Source of the DNA: Petrosia ficiformis | Lineage: Eukaryota > Porifera > Demospongiae > Haplosclerida > Petrosiidae | Assembly (NCBI GenBank): GCA_947044365.1 | Contig: OX345638.1 | Coordinates: 6,891,201-6,955,200, forward strand | DNA length: 64,000 nucleotides | Reading direction: 5' to 3' | Shown here: piece by piece, positions 12,131 to 25,119 of the stretch | Numbering within the stretch: position 1 is the first letter of the stretch | Layout of the letters: each line of letters begins with the position of its first letter | The notes under the pieces: generated by a model | What the model was told of the DNA's origin: nothing | What the model saw: the letters and a program-made list of their open reading frames with translations, nothing else | Databases searched by the model: none | Translations under genes and position numbers: made by a program

Positions 12131-15100
12131 AGACTTATATGAGACGTGTTGTTAAACCATTAGAAGCATTACTAACTTCACACAAGAGAAAGACAGTGCT
12201 GTAAGTAATACTGTTACTATTAACAGTCTGTGATAATCTTGCTATTATTAGTAGTACATGTATGTGGTGATGTTATTATTAATAGTGTATGTTAATGTTA
12301 CTATTTAATATTTATAGCCTATTGTACTATATATTAGGCTATAAATAGTAACATTATACAATAGACTATATATAGTAAGATTATACAATAGACTATATAT
12401 AGTAAGATTATACAATAGACTATAAATATTAACATTATACAATTGGCTGTAAATAGTAACTTCATACAATAGGCTATAAATAGTAGCACTACACAATAGG
12501 CTATAAATAGTAACATTATACAATGGGCTATAAATAGTAGCACTACACAATAGACTATAAATAGTAACATTATACAATAGACTATAAATAGTAACATTAT
12601 ACAATATGCTATAAATAGTAACATTATACAATGGGCTATAAATAGTAGCACTACACAATAGACTATAAATAGTAACATTATACAATAGACTATAAATAGT
12701 AACATTATACAATATGCTATAAATAGTGACATTATACACTAGACTATAATTAGTAACATTATACAATAGACTATAAATAGTAACATTATACAATAGACTA
12801 TAAATAGTAACATTATACAATATGCTATAAATAGTAACATTATACAATAGAGTGAATAGACTATAAATAGTAACATTATACAATAGGCTATAAATAGTAA
12901 CATTATACAATAGAGTGAATAGACTATAAAATTAATAGTAACATTATACAATAGGCTATAAATAGTAACATTATACAATAGACTATAAATAGTAGCATTA
13001 CACAATTTGCACTATTTATAGTGTATTGTATAATGTTACTATTTATATAGTATACTGTTATAGTGTATAATAGTGTTACTATTTATGTTTTATTATCTGA
13101 TGTTAGCTTGATGCACCTTCTAATTATACACACACACATGCATACATACTTACATACTTACACACCCACACAAACATTTATATACATGTATATACATACA
13201 TATGAAGGTAAATGCTGTTTGTTATGGTGCTAAGATTCTTATTCCTGGTGTTTTAAGGTTTGATGAAGGTTTTGATCCTGGAATGGATATTGTTATAATG
13301 ACGGCAAAAGGAGAGGCAGTAGCACTAGGTAAGAGAGAGATTAGACATGGTGAAAGGTTTTTCATTGATGGTTGCTTAAAAATATAATAGTATCATTATT
13401 ATTTTTTATACTGGACATATCAACAAATTTTAGTGTAATTAAAATCAATAATGGATATCAAATTTATTGATACTACTTTCATTTCCTCCTTCTCTTTTTC
13501 ATCCTCCTCCTACTCCTCTTACTCATCCTCGTCATTTTTTTCTTCTCTTTTTCATCCTTCTACCCACCTTCTCCTCTCCTCCCTCTCTTCTCTTCAGCTA
13601 TTGCTATCATGTCAACAGCTGAGATGGTAACTTGTGATCATGGATTCTGTGCTAAGATTAAAAGAGTTATTATGAGTAGAGATGTGTATCCTCGTAAATG
13701 GGGTCTAGGTCCAAAGGTAAATGAATGTAGAAAATTAACTTAAATAGTTTGTTTTTTTAAGGAGGCTGTGTGGCATAGTAGTTAGAACTTGAACTTGAGC
13801 CTTCTGATCGATTGGTCAGTGGTTCAAATTCAGCTATGGTCATGCTGTTTCCTGGAAAGAGGGTGTCTGTTTTTATGTGGAGTTCATTGCTAATGAGTAG
13901 ATCTTCTTTGCCAAACTAGTTTAAGTTTTTTTTAAATTGTTGAATGAAGTATTTTTTATTTAATGTTGACTAATATGTGATGTATGTTATTTGGACAAAC
14001 ACAAATACTCTCAGAATATGAGAGTCCGTGATACAAATTATAATTTAGTTTCATTAGGAAGTAAGCCTACATCATTTGGATATTAATCAAGGCATCATTG
14101 CTCACCAATGTACATCTATATGGCTAGAGATGTAGTGCTTATTAGTCTAACTTAGGTTTCCCATAGTTCATCCTGGTACATGTATAATACATGTAGCCTA
14201 CTATTCTAAACTACAAGTAGATTGTTGTAGTATAAGGATGATAGAAGTTAGGAGGAGAAAACAAAATGACTTTTCCTTCCAGTGTTTCCTATGTGATGGG
14301 GAGTGCATCAGTGGTACATGATGTTTGGTCAACAATGTTCAATTGGTGTTATGTAACAGTGTTTTTCAGCATAAACTTTAAGATTAAATGGTGGTGGAGC
14401 AAGACTAAAGGGTGAGGGAGTGCCATGTTACCACCCATAATTTAAAAGCCTGAATATGAGGCTATATAAACCTCTATATGGCTGGAGATGTAGTGTTCAT
14501 TAGTCTAATTTAAGTTTCCCAGTTCATCCCGGTACATGTAGCTCACTTCAGCTTACTATTCTATACTACTAGTTGATTGTTGTAGTGTCAGTCAGAATAC
14601 CTATTCATTGAATGGTTTATATAGCCTCGTATTCAGGCTTTTAAGATATGGTCAATAAATTAATGGTGTAATTTAGAATAATATATCCAAGATCTGCTCT
14701 TGGTTTGTAACAAGATCAGGAGATCCAAGGTATACAGAAAAAGAGATCACTTGATCAAACTTGATTATACTACATGTACTTATTTTCATTTTATGAGAAA
14801 TGAAAAGTCACTTAGCGCATTCACAAACAGCTGAATCTAGTCTCTTTTGATCCACCATTTTAAGAGACTGCATGTGTTTTGGCTATCTTTATTACATGCC
14901 TACTAAAAGATGGTAGAGGTTATTCAAAGCCTAAAGAAAGACAGTGTTTCCCCCAAAGGGTGGTAACATGGCACTCCCGCAATATGCTGAAAAACACTGT
15001 TTTATAACACCAATTGAACATTGTAGACCAAATGTCATCTACCACTGATGGACTCCCCACACTTAGGAAACACTGGAAGGAGAAGTCCTTTTGTTTTCCT

Positions 15101-18100
15101 CTTCCTCCTAAATTCTGTCATTCTTCATTCATATTCTCTTTGACCTTTCCATGTTTATTCTTTATATTCTTTTGTCACTTTCTGCTTTCTCATTTGCAGG
15201 CTCTTCGGAAAAAGCAATTAATAGTTGAGGGTAAACTAGGAAAGTATGGTAAGATACGAAAAGAATTTGGAAAGTAAGATGATCATGAGATATAATTATG
15301 TGTTGGCAAGGAGCCCTTTTTAGTCTGTTTATAATAACCTCTTCAAACAATGTTTACCATGTAAACAACTAATCAATACATTTTCAATTAGACATTGAAA
15401 TCACACACTGTGATAATATTTTCCAGTATTTTACCTGAGTCACATGACCAGAAGTTTTATTGCATAGAAAATCACCTGACTGGAAATCAGTATTGCCATT
15501 CATCCCTCAGACTTGTGGCAAAGCTGTATCAAACTCCTGGTATCCGTGTGATATATTAATATTATGTATTAATATGTGGCCCAATTTGTGACAACCTCAC
15601 TTGTGGCACTGAATAGATGCTTACCTTGCCTTTCAGCCATTTTGTTGTATCACATATACGAGGAGCATTAACTGGTTTTCCTGGATACCAAATTTCATTG
15701 GCTTCTTGTTCAAAATGGCTAAGTATTTAAAAATTAACATTATGTGACTGAAGTGTGGTTTTCACAAATTATTTCAGAGGTTTTGAAGCATGATCCAAGT
15801 TAGTTAAATAACAGTTAAATACTGTAGCCATTGTAAAACCCTTTGAACCAACTAACAAAGAGTTAATACTGTTAATGACCAGGCATGGTGTCAAGTACTT
15901 TTGTAAGGACTTAAGTAAAGTACAAGTACTTCAAAAAAATTTTAAGTACAAGTACATGTTGTACTTTCGAGAATGTACTTAAGTGCAAGTATAAGTACTT
16001 TTTAAAGTACTTAAGTACAAGTGTAAGTACACATTCATCTATTTAAACAGCACTGTATTTTACTCTTTAAATTATTATTACATCTTATGAACATCAATAT
16101 TTGAAGTCGACTGTCACTAAGTCTACATCTCTCCGGGCGAGAGGATGATGGTACTGCAAGGACTTCTTTTGTTAGCTTAGCAAGAAATGGCCACTTTCTC
16201 TCATTTTCTCTCCAAATGTTTGATGGATTATGTCTGGAACAATGAAGTGTTCCAATACAGCTGGAGATTTTCTTGCAGTAGCCATGACATACTGACAGTA
16301 AGACAGCTGCATAAGTTGTACATGTGCTGCGCTTAGCTTGTGCACATGATTACACTTTGACATAATTTTACACCTGCTGTCATGCATGACAAGTTAGCAC
16401 TAATACTTTGACATAAGACTATAATGACTTCAAAATACTTCAAAGTACTTCAATGTACTTATAAGTATTTAAGTATTTGCAAGTACTAATCTTAGGACTT
16501 AGGTACAAGTACAAGTACATGTGCATTAATAAAAAAAAGACTTAAGTATAAGTACAAGTACTTTTGAAGCTGTACTTAAAGTACTTAAGTACAAGTACCA
16601 AAGTACTTGGCCCCATGCCATGTACACTGCATATGTTATACAACTAGCCAGCTAGTGAAGATAACAGATTTTAATTGTTTCTATAAGTCTTTAGAAAACT
16701 TTAGGAAGTATAGAAACTTACACCTCAATCACTGAATGTATCTGTTAAGATGAACAACTTTGTTTACTAAGATACATGTACAGTATAAATCATTAAAGAG
16801 TCACTGTACTGTATAGTAATTACTCAGGAGTTTCATTTTCAGACTACAATGAAGTAATGAGACCGTACATGTACTTACTGTACTATACTTTACTGACAAT
16901 ACAACTAAGTTACTATTTGGTGACTTTCTATTGATATGTGAATAGATGTGAGAAGGATTCTCTAGAAATGCCTGTGAAGTCTCCTAAAGCTAAAGATGAG
17001 ACAGAAGTAGGTGTGGCCAAAATGAAAAAAGGTGAAAAAGAAAATTCAAAGAGAACCAGAGAGCTCTGGAGGATCAGAACAGGTACGAGGACATTGTCAT
17101 GTGACTTATAAATATCAGTCATGTGACTTAAAATATTAGTCATGTGACTGATACTAACAAGGTAAATGTTAGCTATTATGCTGGTTTGTATAGGAAGCCA
17201 AACTTTGACATACATTTATATGCATTTTGTATATGGCTGGGACGAATGCTGAAAAACAGCCTTTGAAGCTGCATAAGCAAAAAATCAACAAAGGTTTTTA
17301 TCAATGTTGGTCTTACTTTGATTGGCCATAGAAAGCCTTCAAATCTGGATTATTGCTTTATAACTAGTACTAGTGTTGTTCCTGGACTGAGAAACAAAAC
17401 AAAAACAGCCAGCAACTGAGCCTCAACATTCCTGGAACACACTCACTTTGTTAACCACATGTTTAGATTGTAGAAGTTCAAACATTAAAATGGGTGTGGC
17501 AGTGAAGCTTCGAAGGTAGAAATAAGGTAGAAATTTAGCTTCGAATGTGCAGCAAACGAACAAAGGTTCGAAACTTCGGTACTTTTTCCTAGCCCTTATT
17601 GTATTTAACAATTTTGTTAGCTTATATGATGTGGGAAATACATGTAACATCACTGTGAGTGAATACATTAGCTAAATTCATCATTATTTCTCTACAGGAA
17701 GAATGTACTGAAGAATCTAAAACGTATGTTAATAAATTATTTATAGTTACTGTAATGTGACTTTATTATTGACACGTGAACACTATATTCCAGATGTGAG
17801 GAGGGTTCTTCTATAAAATCTCCTAAAGTTAAAGTTGACACAGAAGTAGATGTGGCCAAGAAAGAAAAAAAGCTGAAAAAGAAAATTAAAAGAGAACGAG
17901 AGACCTCTGGAGGATCAGAACAGGTATGGGAATATTGTCATGTGACTGATACTAGCAAGGTAATTCCCTCTTTGTATAGCAAGCCAAAAAACTTGCATGT
18001 AATATGGAATTATTATTTATCTTGCATAACAATTTTTCAAAAAGCACTGCATTGTGATGAAGTACTGTTTTACTAGAGTTTATAAATAGCTCTTGTGAAT

Positions 18101-18243
18101 ATTAATTTTGATTTATTCATTTGTTCGTACATTGATTGATTAATTGATTGATTGATTCATTCATTATTTATTTACAGGAAGAATGTAGTAAAGAGTCTAA
18201 ACAGCACAAAAAGAAGAAAAAGAAACACAAGAAAGATGATTAA
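12131..18243 (+). CDS. DKC1: Dyskerin (H/ACA RNP pseudouridine synthase), 3' exons only
   Basis: Dyskerin is the catalytic subunit of H/ACA ribonucleoproteins in the nucleolus (rRNA pseudouridylation, telomerase RNA stability). Exons: 12131-12200 ([18 protein letters not shown]), 13208-13328 ([18 protein letters not shown], start of the PUA domain), 13598-13716 ([27 protein letters not shown]), 15200-15273, 17794-17923, and 18178-18243 ending in a Lys-rich tail and TAA. Phases fit for 13208 onward. The join 12200 to 13208 does not fit (phase 2 into phase 0), and 3-4 residues expected from the family are missing there, so a micro-exon may have been lost within or near the minisatellite. The TruB catalytic domain is not in the window. 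The usual TP-x(2)-W segment after the GKLGKYGK motif is also not seen. Two extra exons (16946-17723) are treated separately. Introns carry a SINE, fold-backs and a palindromic element. The nearest AATAAA after the stop is near 19079. Confidence 0.85.
12320..13060. repeat. 27-bp minisatellite in dyskerin intron
   Basis: Tandem copies of a 27-bp unit close to CTATAAATAGTAACATTATACAATAGA, about 24 in all, with variants (TAGCACTACACAAT, GGGCTATAAATAG) that themselves recur in a higher-order pattern. A few units after 13010 are in the opposite orientation. Because 27 is a multiple of three, long ORFs open on the minus strand, but they are repeat artefacts. Confidence 0.9.
13757..13925 (+). mobile_element. 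tRNA-derived SINE-like element
   Basis: Sits in a dyskerin intron. It has an A-box-like TGGCATAGTAGTTAG and, about 45 bp on, a B-box-like GGTTCAAATTC, the spacing of an RNA polymerase III promoter in a tRNA-derived head. A body with GGAAAGAGGGTGTCTG and GAGTTCATTGCTAATGAG follows. There is no proper tRNA cloverleaf end, so it is not a tRNA gene. Confidence 0.65.
14118..15115. repeat. Inverted and direct repeats in dyskerin intron
   Basis: About 14238-14450 and 14950-15115 are inverted copies: GGAAAACACTG-type, GTTCAATTGGTGTTAT and GCCATGTTACCACCC phrases occur in one and their complements in the other. Separately, 14118-14240 and 14474-14590 are direct copies with CTATATGGCT(A/G)GAGATGTAGTG. 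The whole looks like a fold-back insertion built partly over an older repeat. Confidence 0.75.
15884..16615. mobile_element. Non-autonomous DNA transposon with AAGTACTT subterminal repeats
   Basis: The ends are inverted: GGCATGGTGTCAAGTACTTT on the left and the complement of AAAGTACTTGGCCCCATGCC on the right (about 17 of 20 match). Both subterminal zones are packed with AAGTACTT/AAGTACAAGTAC motifs in both orientations, the layout of multiple transposase binding sites. A minus-strand ORF at 16172-16387 may be a transposase remnant but I cannot name it. The superfamily is uncertain; hAT is possible. Confidence 0.65.
16946..17723 (+). other. Duplicated dyskerin tail exons, one out of frame
   Basis: Exon-like blocks 16946-17082 and 17698-17723 are older copies of the exons at 17794-17923 and 18178. 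They share the acceptor context, the KSPK motif, the GTGGCCAA phrase and the GGAGGATCAGAACAG end before the donor. Phases at the outer ends (enter in phase 2, leave in phase 2) would allow both copies in one transcript. Copy 1, however, has a net 2-base loss in its A-run (around 17020-17030), so its end no longer matches its donor phase and reading into the small exon gives TGA. The simplest working transcript skips from 15273 to 17794. Confidence 0.7.
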
Positions 18244-20689
18244 AACTCTTATCTCTATATACTTTGTTATCTCCTGAAGAACATTGTCTTTTCAATATTT
18301 TTGTTGAAATTTTTGATTGTCTCTAATTTTTGGAATTGTGAATTTCCACAGGTTGGAGCTTCTGGTGTGAGAATTAGTTTCAAGCTGTATTAGATGGCTG
18401 AAAAAACTCCAAATTCTTTTCCATCCATTATGTGTGTGTGTGTGCAGTTAGAATACAATACAGTCTTAATTTGTTCATTGTATTTGAACCTGTAAATACT
18501 AGTCATACATGCTAGGTGTATATGTACGCATACTTTGTACATGTCAGTCATTCAGTGATACATATAATATTAGCCATTAAATACTAGCCAAAATAATTTA
18601 ATGCTAGCTTTTTGGCTAGTATATATTAACATGCATTTTGGATTTGTGACATTGGTGGTGATGGTTGTATTGGTTTTAGTTGTATTAATTTTGGCCTAAT
18701 GCTTGTATTTTAGGTGTTGCTTGTATTGATTTTACTATATGTCTTGATATTGTACAAGGAGCTCCACAATTAATTACTTTTTCATCCACTAATCTTGATA
18801 TAATTAAATCTCGCCTGCCACACTACACATACACACACACCTGTTTTACATGTTTTAATATCTAAATTTGGTTACTTTGGACTGAGATGGAAATTCTAAT
18901 TTTCATCTATGTCTCCTCTGTCTTACACATACTGGCATGATATACTCTTTTACTTTTCTTCTCTTATGAGACTCAACAATATCTTCATGAAGTCTCTTCA
19001 TAGATAATATATAAGTGTAATAGACAAACAAGAGTTTAGCATGTGATTAAATTGCATATAATAATATAGTGTTTGATCAATAAAATCATTAACTCAACAT
19101 GTAATCATGGAGTTCTTAACTTTCTTCTTGTCAAAATTGTAAACTATTTTACAGCAAGAAATCAGGTTTACCCACAGGTCTTTGTTCCAGACTATTGCGG
19201 AAATTACATTTGTAAACACAGTTCTTAAATCCCTTGCTCTTTAATATGTGATTCAGCAAATTGTATATCTTCAAAACATAAATGTATGGTGACATGTATT
19301 ATGTAGGTCAGAAAGTATTATAATCATTACTTCTATCATGGTAATCAGCATATTGCACTATTTCAGTTTGCCACAAGTATAACACATGCACAAACTCTGG
19401 CAAAACGTGAGTAATATATTATCCATCTTTCAAATAGAGAAAAATATTGAATTATGATAATATTAATGCTAGTGTCAAATGAATATTATTATTAACTAGA
19501 GCTGTGACCAGTTATAGAAAAACCAGTTAGCTGACTGGTTTCACAAATAATTTAGGCTATCAGTTGAATAACTGGCTAATTAAGTGTGTGTGTGTACTCG
19601 TAATTATTACAGCCATGTGAATGATAAGAAAATAGAGGAAGAGATCTGCTCACCTGGTGGTCATTCGTCTTCATTCGTTTGGAGGTAGTTTGGCTTCAAA
19701 AAAGATAGGGGTGGATGGTTACATAAGGGAGAGTGTGCATTCTGTGAACTTTGTAGGCAGAAAGTTGGTCATGGTGGTGGAACAACTCATATAATATTGT
19801 TACTTGCAATCATTAAATTTCATTATTGTTAAATTGGTAATTAATATTTAACTTCCATAGATGATAGCCAATTAACTGGTTAACTGCCAGTTATTGATGA
19901 ACTAGTAACTAATTATACTTATTGTATGAGGTTCACAGTTCTACCATAGAAGTAAACTTAATGCTTCACTATCAGCAGAATAATGAACTCAGGAAAGGAA
20001 CCCAAAATGCAATGAAGAATTTGGAAATAAAATAAAGCGGGAAGAAGAGGTTTACTACATGCACTCTAAACTTAACTAGACCTATGCATATGGTTGCTGA
20101 AACATGATTCCAAGACCCTATGGAAAGTCAAATTTGGTCTCCTAGACTCTATGGCTTAAAATACTTCTATATTTGTCTCTTTTTGGACGTTAATTAATAA
20201 TCTAATACACTATAATTTATACACTAATGGAAATTGTTTCTACAAATCTATAGTTCCAGCAGGAAGTATAATCTATTCATATCCAATATATATATCCAAT
20301 AAAATACCTTAATAAAGGGTCTTTTCAGTTTGGTAGATGAATGTAAAATAATGTTGACTCAGTGCATGAGTGCAAATACTTGGAAGTCTGCTTTTATATA
20401 TGACCATCTAAAGTTCAAGAATAATCAATAGAGATTGGCCACTCCAAAGATTTAATACTAGCCAAAAGAATTTAATATTAACTTTTTAGTTTAAATATAT
20501 TAACATGTTATATTAGGTACTATTGTACTGTTATACAGTTTGAATTTGTGACATTAGTAGTGATGGTTGTAATACTTTGTGCTGGTTGTATTAGTTCGTG
20601 TCACAAAACTTGATTTGAGTACAGGACAAGACAATTAAACAGACAACATTATATAGGATTACAGAAAGAATAATAATCATGTAATACTT
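18244..20689. other. Intergenic; old direct repeats, no genes
   Basis: About 18585-18700 and 20455-20610 are diverged direct copies (ACTAGCCAAAA-ATTTAAT, TATATTAACATG, TTTGTGACATT-GT-GTGATGGTTGTA). A (TG)n/(CA)n patch lies near 18430 and 18830. From about 19500 to 19920 an ACCAGTTA/TAACTGG-rich stretch with both orientations may be a decayed MITE. No ORF shows a recognisable protein. Confidence 0.5.
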
Positions 20690-22660
20690 GTTATTTCTGT
20701 TTGACAAGTTCATAACAATGTCCATTGTTATATGGCAATCTTTCGAAAAGTGTTTAAAATTATTTATTTTAGAATGTCAATTGATCAGGTTGTCGTACAT
20801 TACTCCTGAGGCACCCACTCCAACATTGACCACCCCAAGTGATTGTATTCCAGGGATGAAGGAACTTACAAGATTGACCTTTACAAGCAACAGGTAGTTA
20901 TAACCATACTTTGTCTCCAATATTGTACCTTTTCCAAATACACAAGAATCATAGTGATCCTTTTCACGATTTTGAGGTGCCTTTGTTTTTTCACTGACTG
21001 GTCTGAAAATTCTTTCCATCACTTTTCATAGTTTATTCGCATAATGAGAGCGTCTAGCAGGATGATATGGGGTTCTTCCAAACATAACATCCACTGGGAG
21101 TCGAATTTTCGTGCTAAACATCAGTTTGAATGGAGTGAAGCCAGTAGTTTCATGAACACTAGCTCAATATGCAAACATGACTGTTCCAATACAATACTTA
21201 GCATCATTAGGATTGTCTTGTTCATTCTTTCTACTAGGCTGTCTGACTGGTGATGGTAAAGTGATGTATGTGTTTTCTTTATTTCTAATTTGTCACATAT
21301 TTCTGAAAAGAGCTGTGACTCAAAATTCCTCCATTGATCTGTATGAATAGCATTGGGAGCACCATAGCGGCAGATCTATTGACCAGCCTCTTGGTTACTC
21401 TGGGTGCCTCTTGGTTTGGTATAGCATAGACTTCTGACCAGCGAGTGAAATAGTCACTGTTTCCCACTGTAGTGATTGGTAGAGGCCAACTAGATATCTT
21501 GACATAGCATTCGCATTTTGGTGGGACTTCCCTGGACGGTACTCGCATTTGAATTCGAATTCTTGTAACTGTTCGAGCCATCTTGCTAAATGTCGCTTGT
21601 GGTGTTTAAATCCCTTCTATAAATTATAGGGCAGCATGATCTGTACGAACTATAAATGGTCTTCCCAGCAAATAGTAACAACAATGTTGCATAAATACAC
21701 TAGAGCTAGCAACTTCTTTCTTGTCATCGAATAATTTTTCTCGGCTTTTGTTAAAATATGGCTACCATATGCTATCATTTTCTCCTGATCATTTTGGAGT
21801 GGTGATAGTACAGCACCTATCAAATTATTACTGGCGTCAGTATCTAAATAGAACTTTCTAGACTGACTGGGAAATCCTAAGACGAAAGCTTTTGTTAATT
21901 TCTTTTTGACAGTTTCAAATGATCTGGTGCATTCTTCTGTCCATACCATTTCTTTCTGGAATGAGCCAAGGGTGCAGTAGTTTCAGCAAAAATTTCTATA
22001 AAACACTTGCAATATGATGCCCGTCCAAGAACGTTTTTGAGTCCATGGGTATCTGTTGGAATTGGCCAATTGGGAAAGTTGAATTGTTACACCAATAAAA
22101 GCCAATGTTGCTTTTCATCATTACTTCATGGTTACATTTTATTCCAGCAATTGATATATTTACTGGAATTACTCCGAGGATGTTGCACAAGGACCATTAG
22201 TTTATTGGTCTGTAGTTGTTTAATCTGCTTACTCAGTTGTTCTAACATCTCTGTATTCCTTTGGACAATGTTGTGTTGTAGTTCATGTGACTGCTACTTC
22301 ACTTCATTGAATCTCTTCTTGATCATTGGTGGATGTAGATAGATTGTATATTCCTGTAGCAGAGAAGTCTGCATGCGTCTATAGCACATCTTGCAGCATC
22401 CAACTCCTTTGCTTCTTGGCATGCTTCATTCAGAGAGTTAGTAGTAGTCTTTCCTGGATGAAATCAGTTCTTACGCCTGCAATGAACCAATCCCTGTTTC
22501 CAGCTTCTATTTCAGAATGGCCACTGTTCACTAGACTGCATTGACAAACTCATTGAATGATTCAGAAGGTTTTTGGCACCTCTGTCCAAACTGAAAGGAG
22601 TTCGGCTTCACCAGTGGTTGCGGCAAACCGTTTTGCCAATGCTCCCACATGATTTAACTC
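20690..22660 (-). mobile_element. Degenerate Ty3/Gypsy retrotransposon pol
   Basis: Minus-strand fragments in pol order from right to left. RNase H at 21650-21949 has YLDTDASNNLIGAVLS and HILTKAEKNYSMTRKKLL. The integrase core follows at about 21581-21290 (NSDYFTRWSEVYAIP). Then come the conserved QSDSLVERMNKTI near 21250 and the TGFTPFKLMF region near 21130. A C-terminal part extends to about 20777. Frames change repeatedly and stops are frequent, so it is dead. No LTRs were found at the edges. Confidence 0.85.
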
Positions 22661-23869
22661 TCAAATTGCACCAGAAGAAATTTCAATGAATCGAAATTTA
22701 AAATTTTCCTGGGAGGCATGCCCCAAAACCTTTAATAACCCACATGGCATGGAAGCATGCCTACACTTCCTTGCATGTACCCAAACAGACTGTCTTCAGC
22801 TTCACCTACATGTATATGTAAATAATTATAGTAAATAAAATTAATTTCATCTATAATGTTTAATTAAATCTACCAGAGGCAATCCTTGCATGGTGCCCCC
22901 TAACTGAAAACCTAAATCTCTGAAAATTAGTAGTTTTACTACATGTATTATTATTCTATGCCAAACACTATTAAAAGAGTGTACTAAACAGCTAACCAGC
23001 CAATGTACATTGCCTATATTATATATATATATATATATATTATATAGGCATAAAAGTACATGTACATGTATATGCTACATACATGTACATGATCACACAT
23101 AACATACATTGTATTTACACAAATACATATATACATTGTACATCATGGTTCTATCTAGAGATTATTGTTTGATGTTGACCACACCCACATTTCATTAAAC
23201 CACACCCATTTACTTAGTGCAATAATGATTGAGGGTCATGAGAAGTAAAAAGATACGAGTCATTATATCATAAGGAGATTTTGTGTGTCTTCAACTTTGT
23301 AATTGTCCACTATTGTTTCCAAAATTTTGGGCGGGAAGCTGGAGAGTTTAGGGGAGAAGCTTCCCCTCCCAAAAGTAGATAAAACCCTGTACATGTACAT
23401 AACATCTGCAGATACATGTTGCTGTGAAAATTATATTTTGAGAACACGCCCATTTAATTATGAGCAATCTACATGTATTAATTAATTACATGTATATATA
23501 GCTAATGAAAATGGCATGCTTTAAATGCTCATCCTACACAAACTATAACAATCTGTGGGTCAAGATTAGTTGCACAACAGCTAGCGAAGGTACTATACTA
23601 CATGTCCTTAAAACCTAATAAAACTGAAATCTTCATAGCAATTGTTTTCTCTGAATTTTGTGCTATACTGGAAAATAAACTTTTCACTTGCATGGCCACA
23701 TTTAAGTACTGAAACAATAGTATTCTGTACATGTATATGTTTCACCTGAATATATCCAATACAGAAAGATCATTCCAACAGCAATTGCAATTAATACACA
23801 ACAAAGCAGTTTCGTTTTCCAATCTACAGGTACAAGATTATGACAAAATTTGTTATTATAATGTTGTAA
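22661..23869. other. No gene recognised
   Basis: AT-rich DNA with many ACATGTA words and a (TA)n tract at about 23012-23045 between inverted TGCCTATATTA/TATATAGGCA flanks. No coding signal was seen. Confidence 0.5.
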
Positions 23870-24130
23870 TACGTAAAAGTGAATCTGGTCAAACTCGCAT
23901 GTTGCATTCGTGTTTAACACGCCACAATTTTTGTGGCGTGTTAACCACAGGCAAAGTGTATAAAGTATGCATTAGTGTTGCAGTCAGAGGGTTTCTCGAG
24001 TGGGTGAAATTAATTAAAACTGAGGTGTTGACATACTTTATACACTTTGCCTGTGGTTAACATGCCACAAAAACTGTGGCGTGTTAAACATGAATGCAAC
24101 ATGCAAGTTTGACCAGACTCTTTTCCGTGT
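23870..24130. mobile_element. Palindromic MITE with nested hairpins
   Basis: Inverted arms of about 95 bp. The outer ends are ACGTAAAAGTGAATCTGG and the complement of CCAGACTCTTTTCCGTGT. Each arm contains its own small hairpin (TTAACACGCCACAA / TTGTGGCGTGTTAA), then GGCAAAGTGTATAAAGTATG with its complement in the other arm. The centre is about 50 bp. Only short ORFs cross it. Confidence 0.85.
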
Positions 24131-24639
24131 AGGTGATAGGCTGGCCTGGCGAGACTAATGCTAATAAACAATTCAACCTCTCAGATCCTGTGTAACAATA
24201 TGAAAGTGTTGTTATACTAATAAACATTTGTTGGATATCATTCGGAAACATTTTGGTACAACTATATGTATGTTAAATAATCACAACAATATTTAAATAC
24301 CACTGTTATTACAAACACATTTATAATTTACACATATATACTATTTAATAAAGTATAACATAGTCATGCTTACATGCAGTGGTAACAGGTTTATGGGTAG
24401 TGTGACTGGTCTGGTTGGAAACAGGTTCAAAAGAAGTTTTATGTCTTGGTCTGAGTTCTACATTTATAAAATAAGACTAAAAAAATTTAATTAAAATCAT
24501 TTGCCCGATGTTATGCATACAAACCCCCAAAAAAGTATAATAATTCCATTAAATTATCAACTTGATGAGCGTCTTCAGAAAGCATTCACAATATGAATAT
24601 TATTGAAGTTAGGCTGTCAAATAAAAAAGGAAACAAGTG

Positions 24640-25022
24640 TATATAGAGAAAAAAACATCCCTATATTTGCTTTGTGATGACTATGTATTAAGCATTGCTG
24701 ATGGCACTAGTGTCTCTACCTTTCTGTGTACTCCTGGGGCCTGAAGACGTAAGTGTAAGCCTAATTGCAGTCTAAATACACAGATGTCTGATGAACTGAC
24801 TGAGGTACTCCTTCAAGGTTCTAAATGATGACTTCCTCGTGTCTGAAACTCAACAACTTATCATACTTACTTATTAAAGATTCTTGCATAATATTTATAC
24901 TGTTTCTCTGCTATATACAACAGTTATTAGCAGTTTTACATCCTTAATTGACCGAGCCCCCGGGAATGACGCAACTTCCTTAACTACGTATACAACGCAT
25001 AGTCGCGCAAGTGACACAAGAA

Positions 25023-25053
<31 letters not shown>

Positions 25054-25110
25054 ATTATATACATTAAACCCCGTGGAAAGCAATTATAGGGATGGCCCTA
25101 CGGGCCATAA
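24640..25110. repeat. Dispersed repeat copy with TATCCCTAT-type ends
   Basis: Left end near 24655 reads CATCCCTATATTTGCTTTG; the right end near 25080-25110 holds the inverted form AAAGCAATTATAGGGATGG followed by CCCTACGGGCC. Inside are the phrases TTGACCGAGCCCCCGGGAATG and GACGCAACTTCC and a (TA)n tract at about 25023-25055. It matches the 2.5-3.1 kb copies in content. Confidence 0.65.
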
Positions 25111-25119
25111 AAACAAACG

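Noticed and set aside
12305..13005. 201-codon minus ORF of YNVTIYSLL repeats
   Set aside because: Translation of the 27-bp minisatellite; three overlapping frames are open, as expected for such arrays.
12320..13060. Possible CRISPR array
   Set aside because: Unit length is in range but there are no unique spacers; units abut directly and the setting is a eukaryotic intron.
13757..13840. tRNA gene
   Set aside because: A- and B-box-like words are present, but the acceptor stem and anticodon arm cannot be drawn cleanly and a SINE-like body follows.
23012..23045. Replication origin or cruciform at the TA tract
   Set aside because: Simple (TA)n tracts are common throughout the window and nothing else supports a special role.
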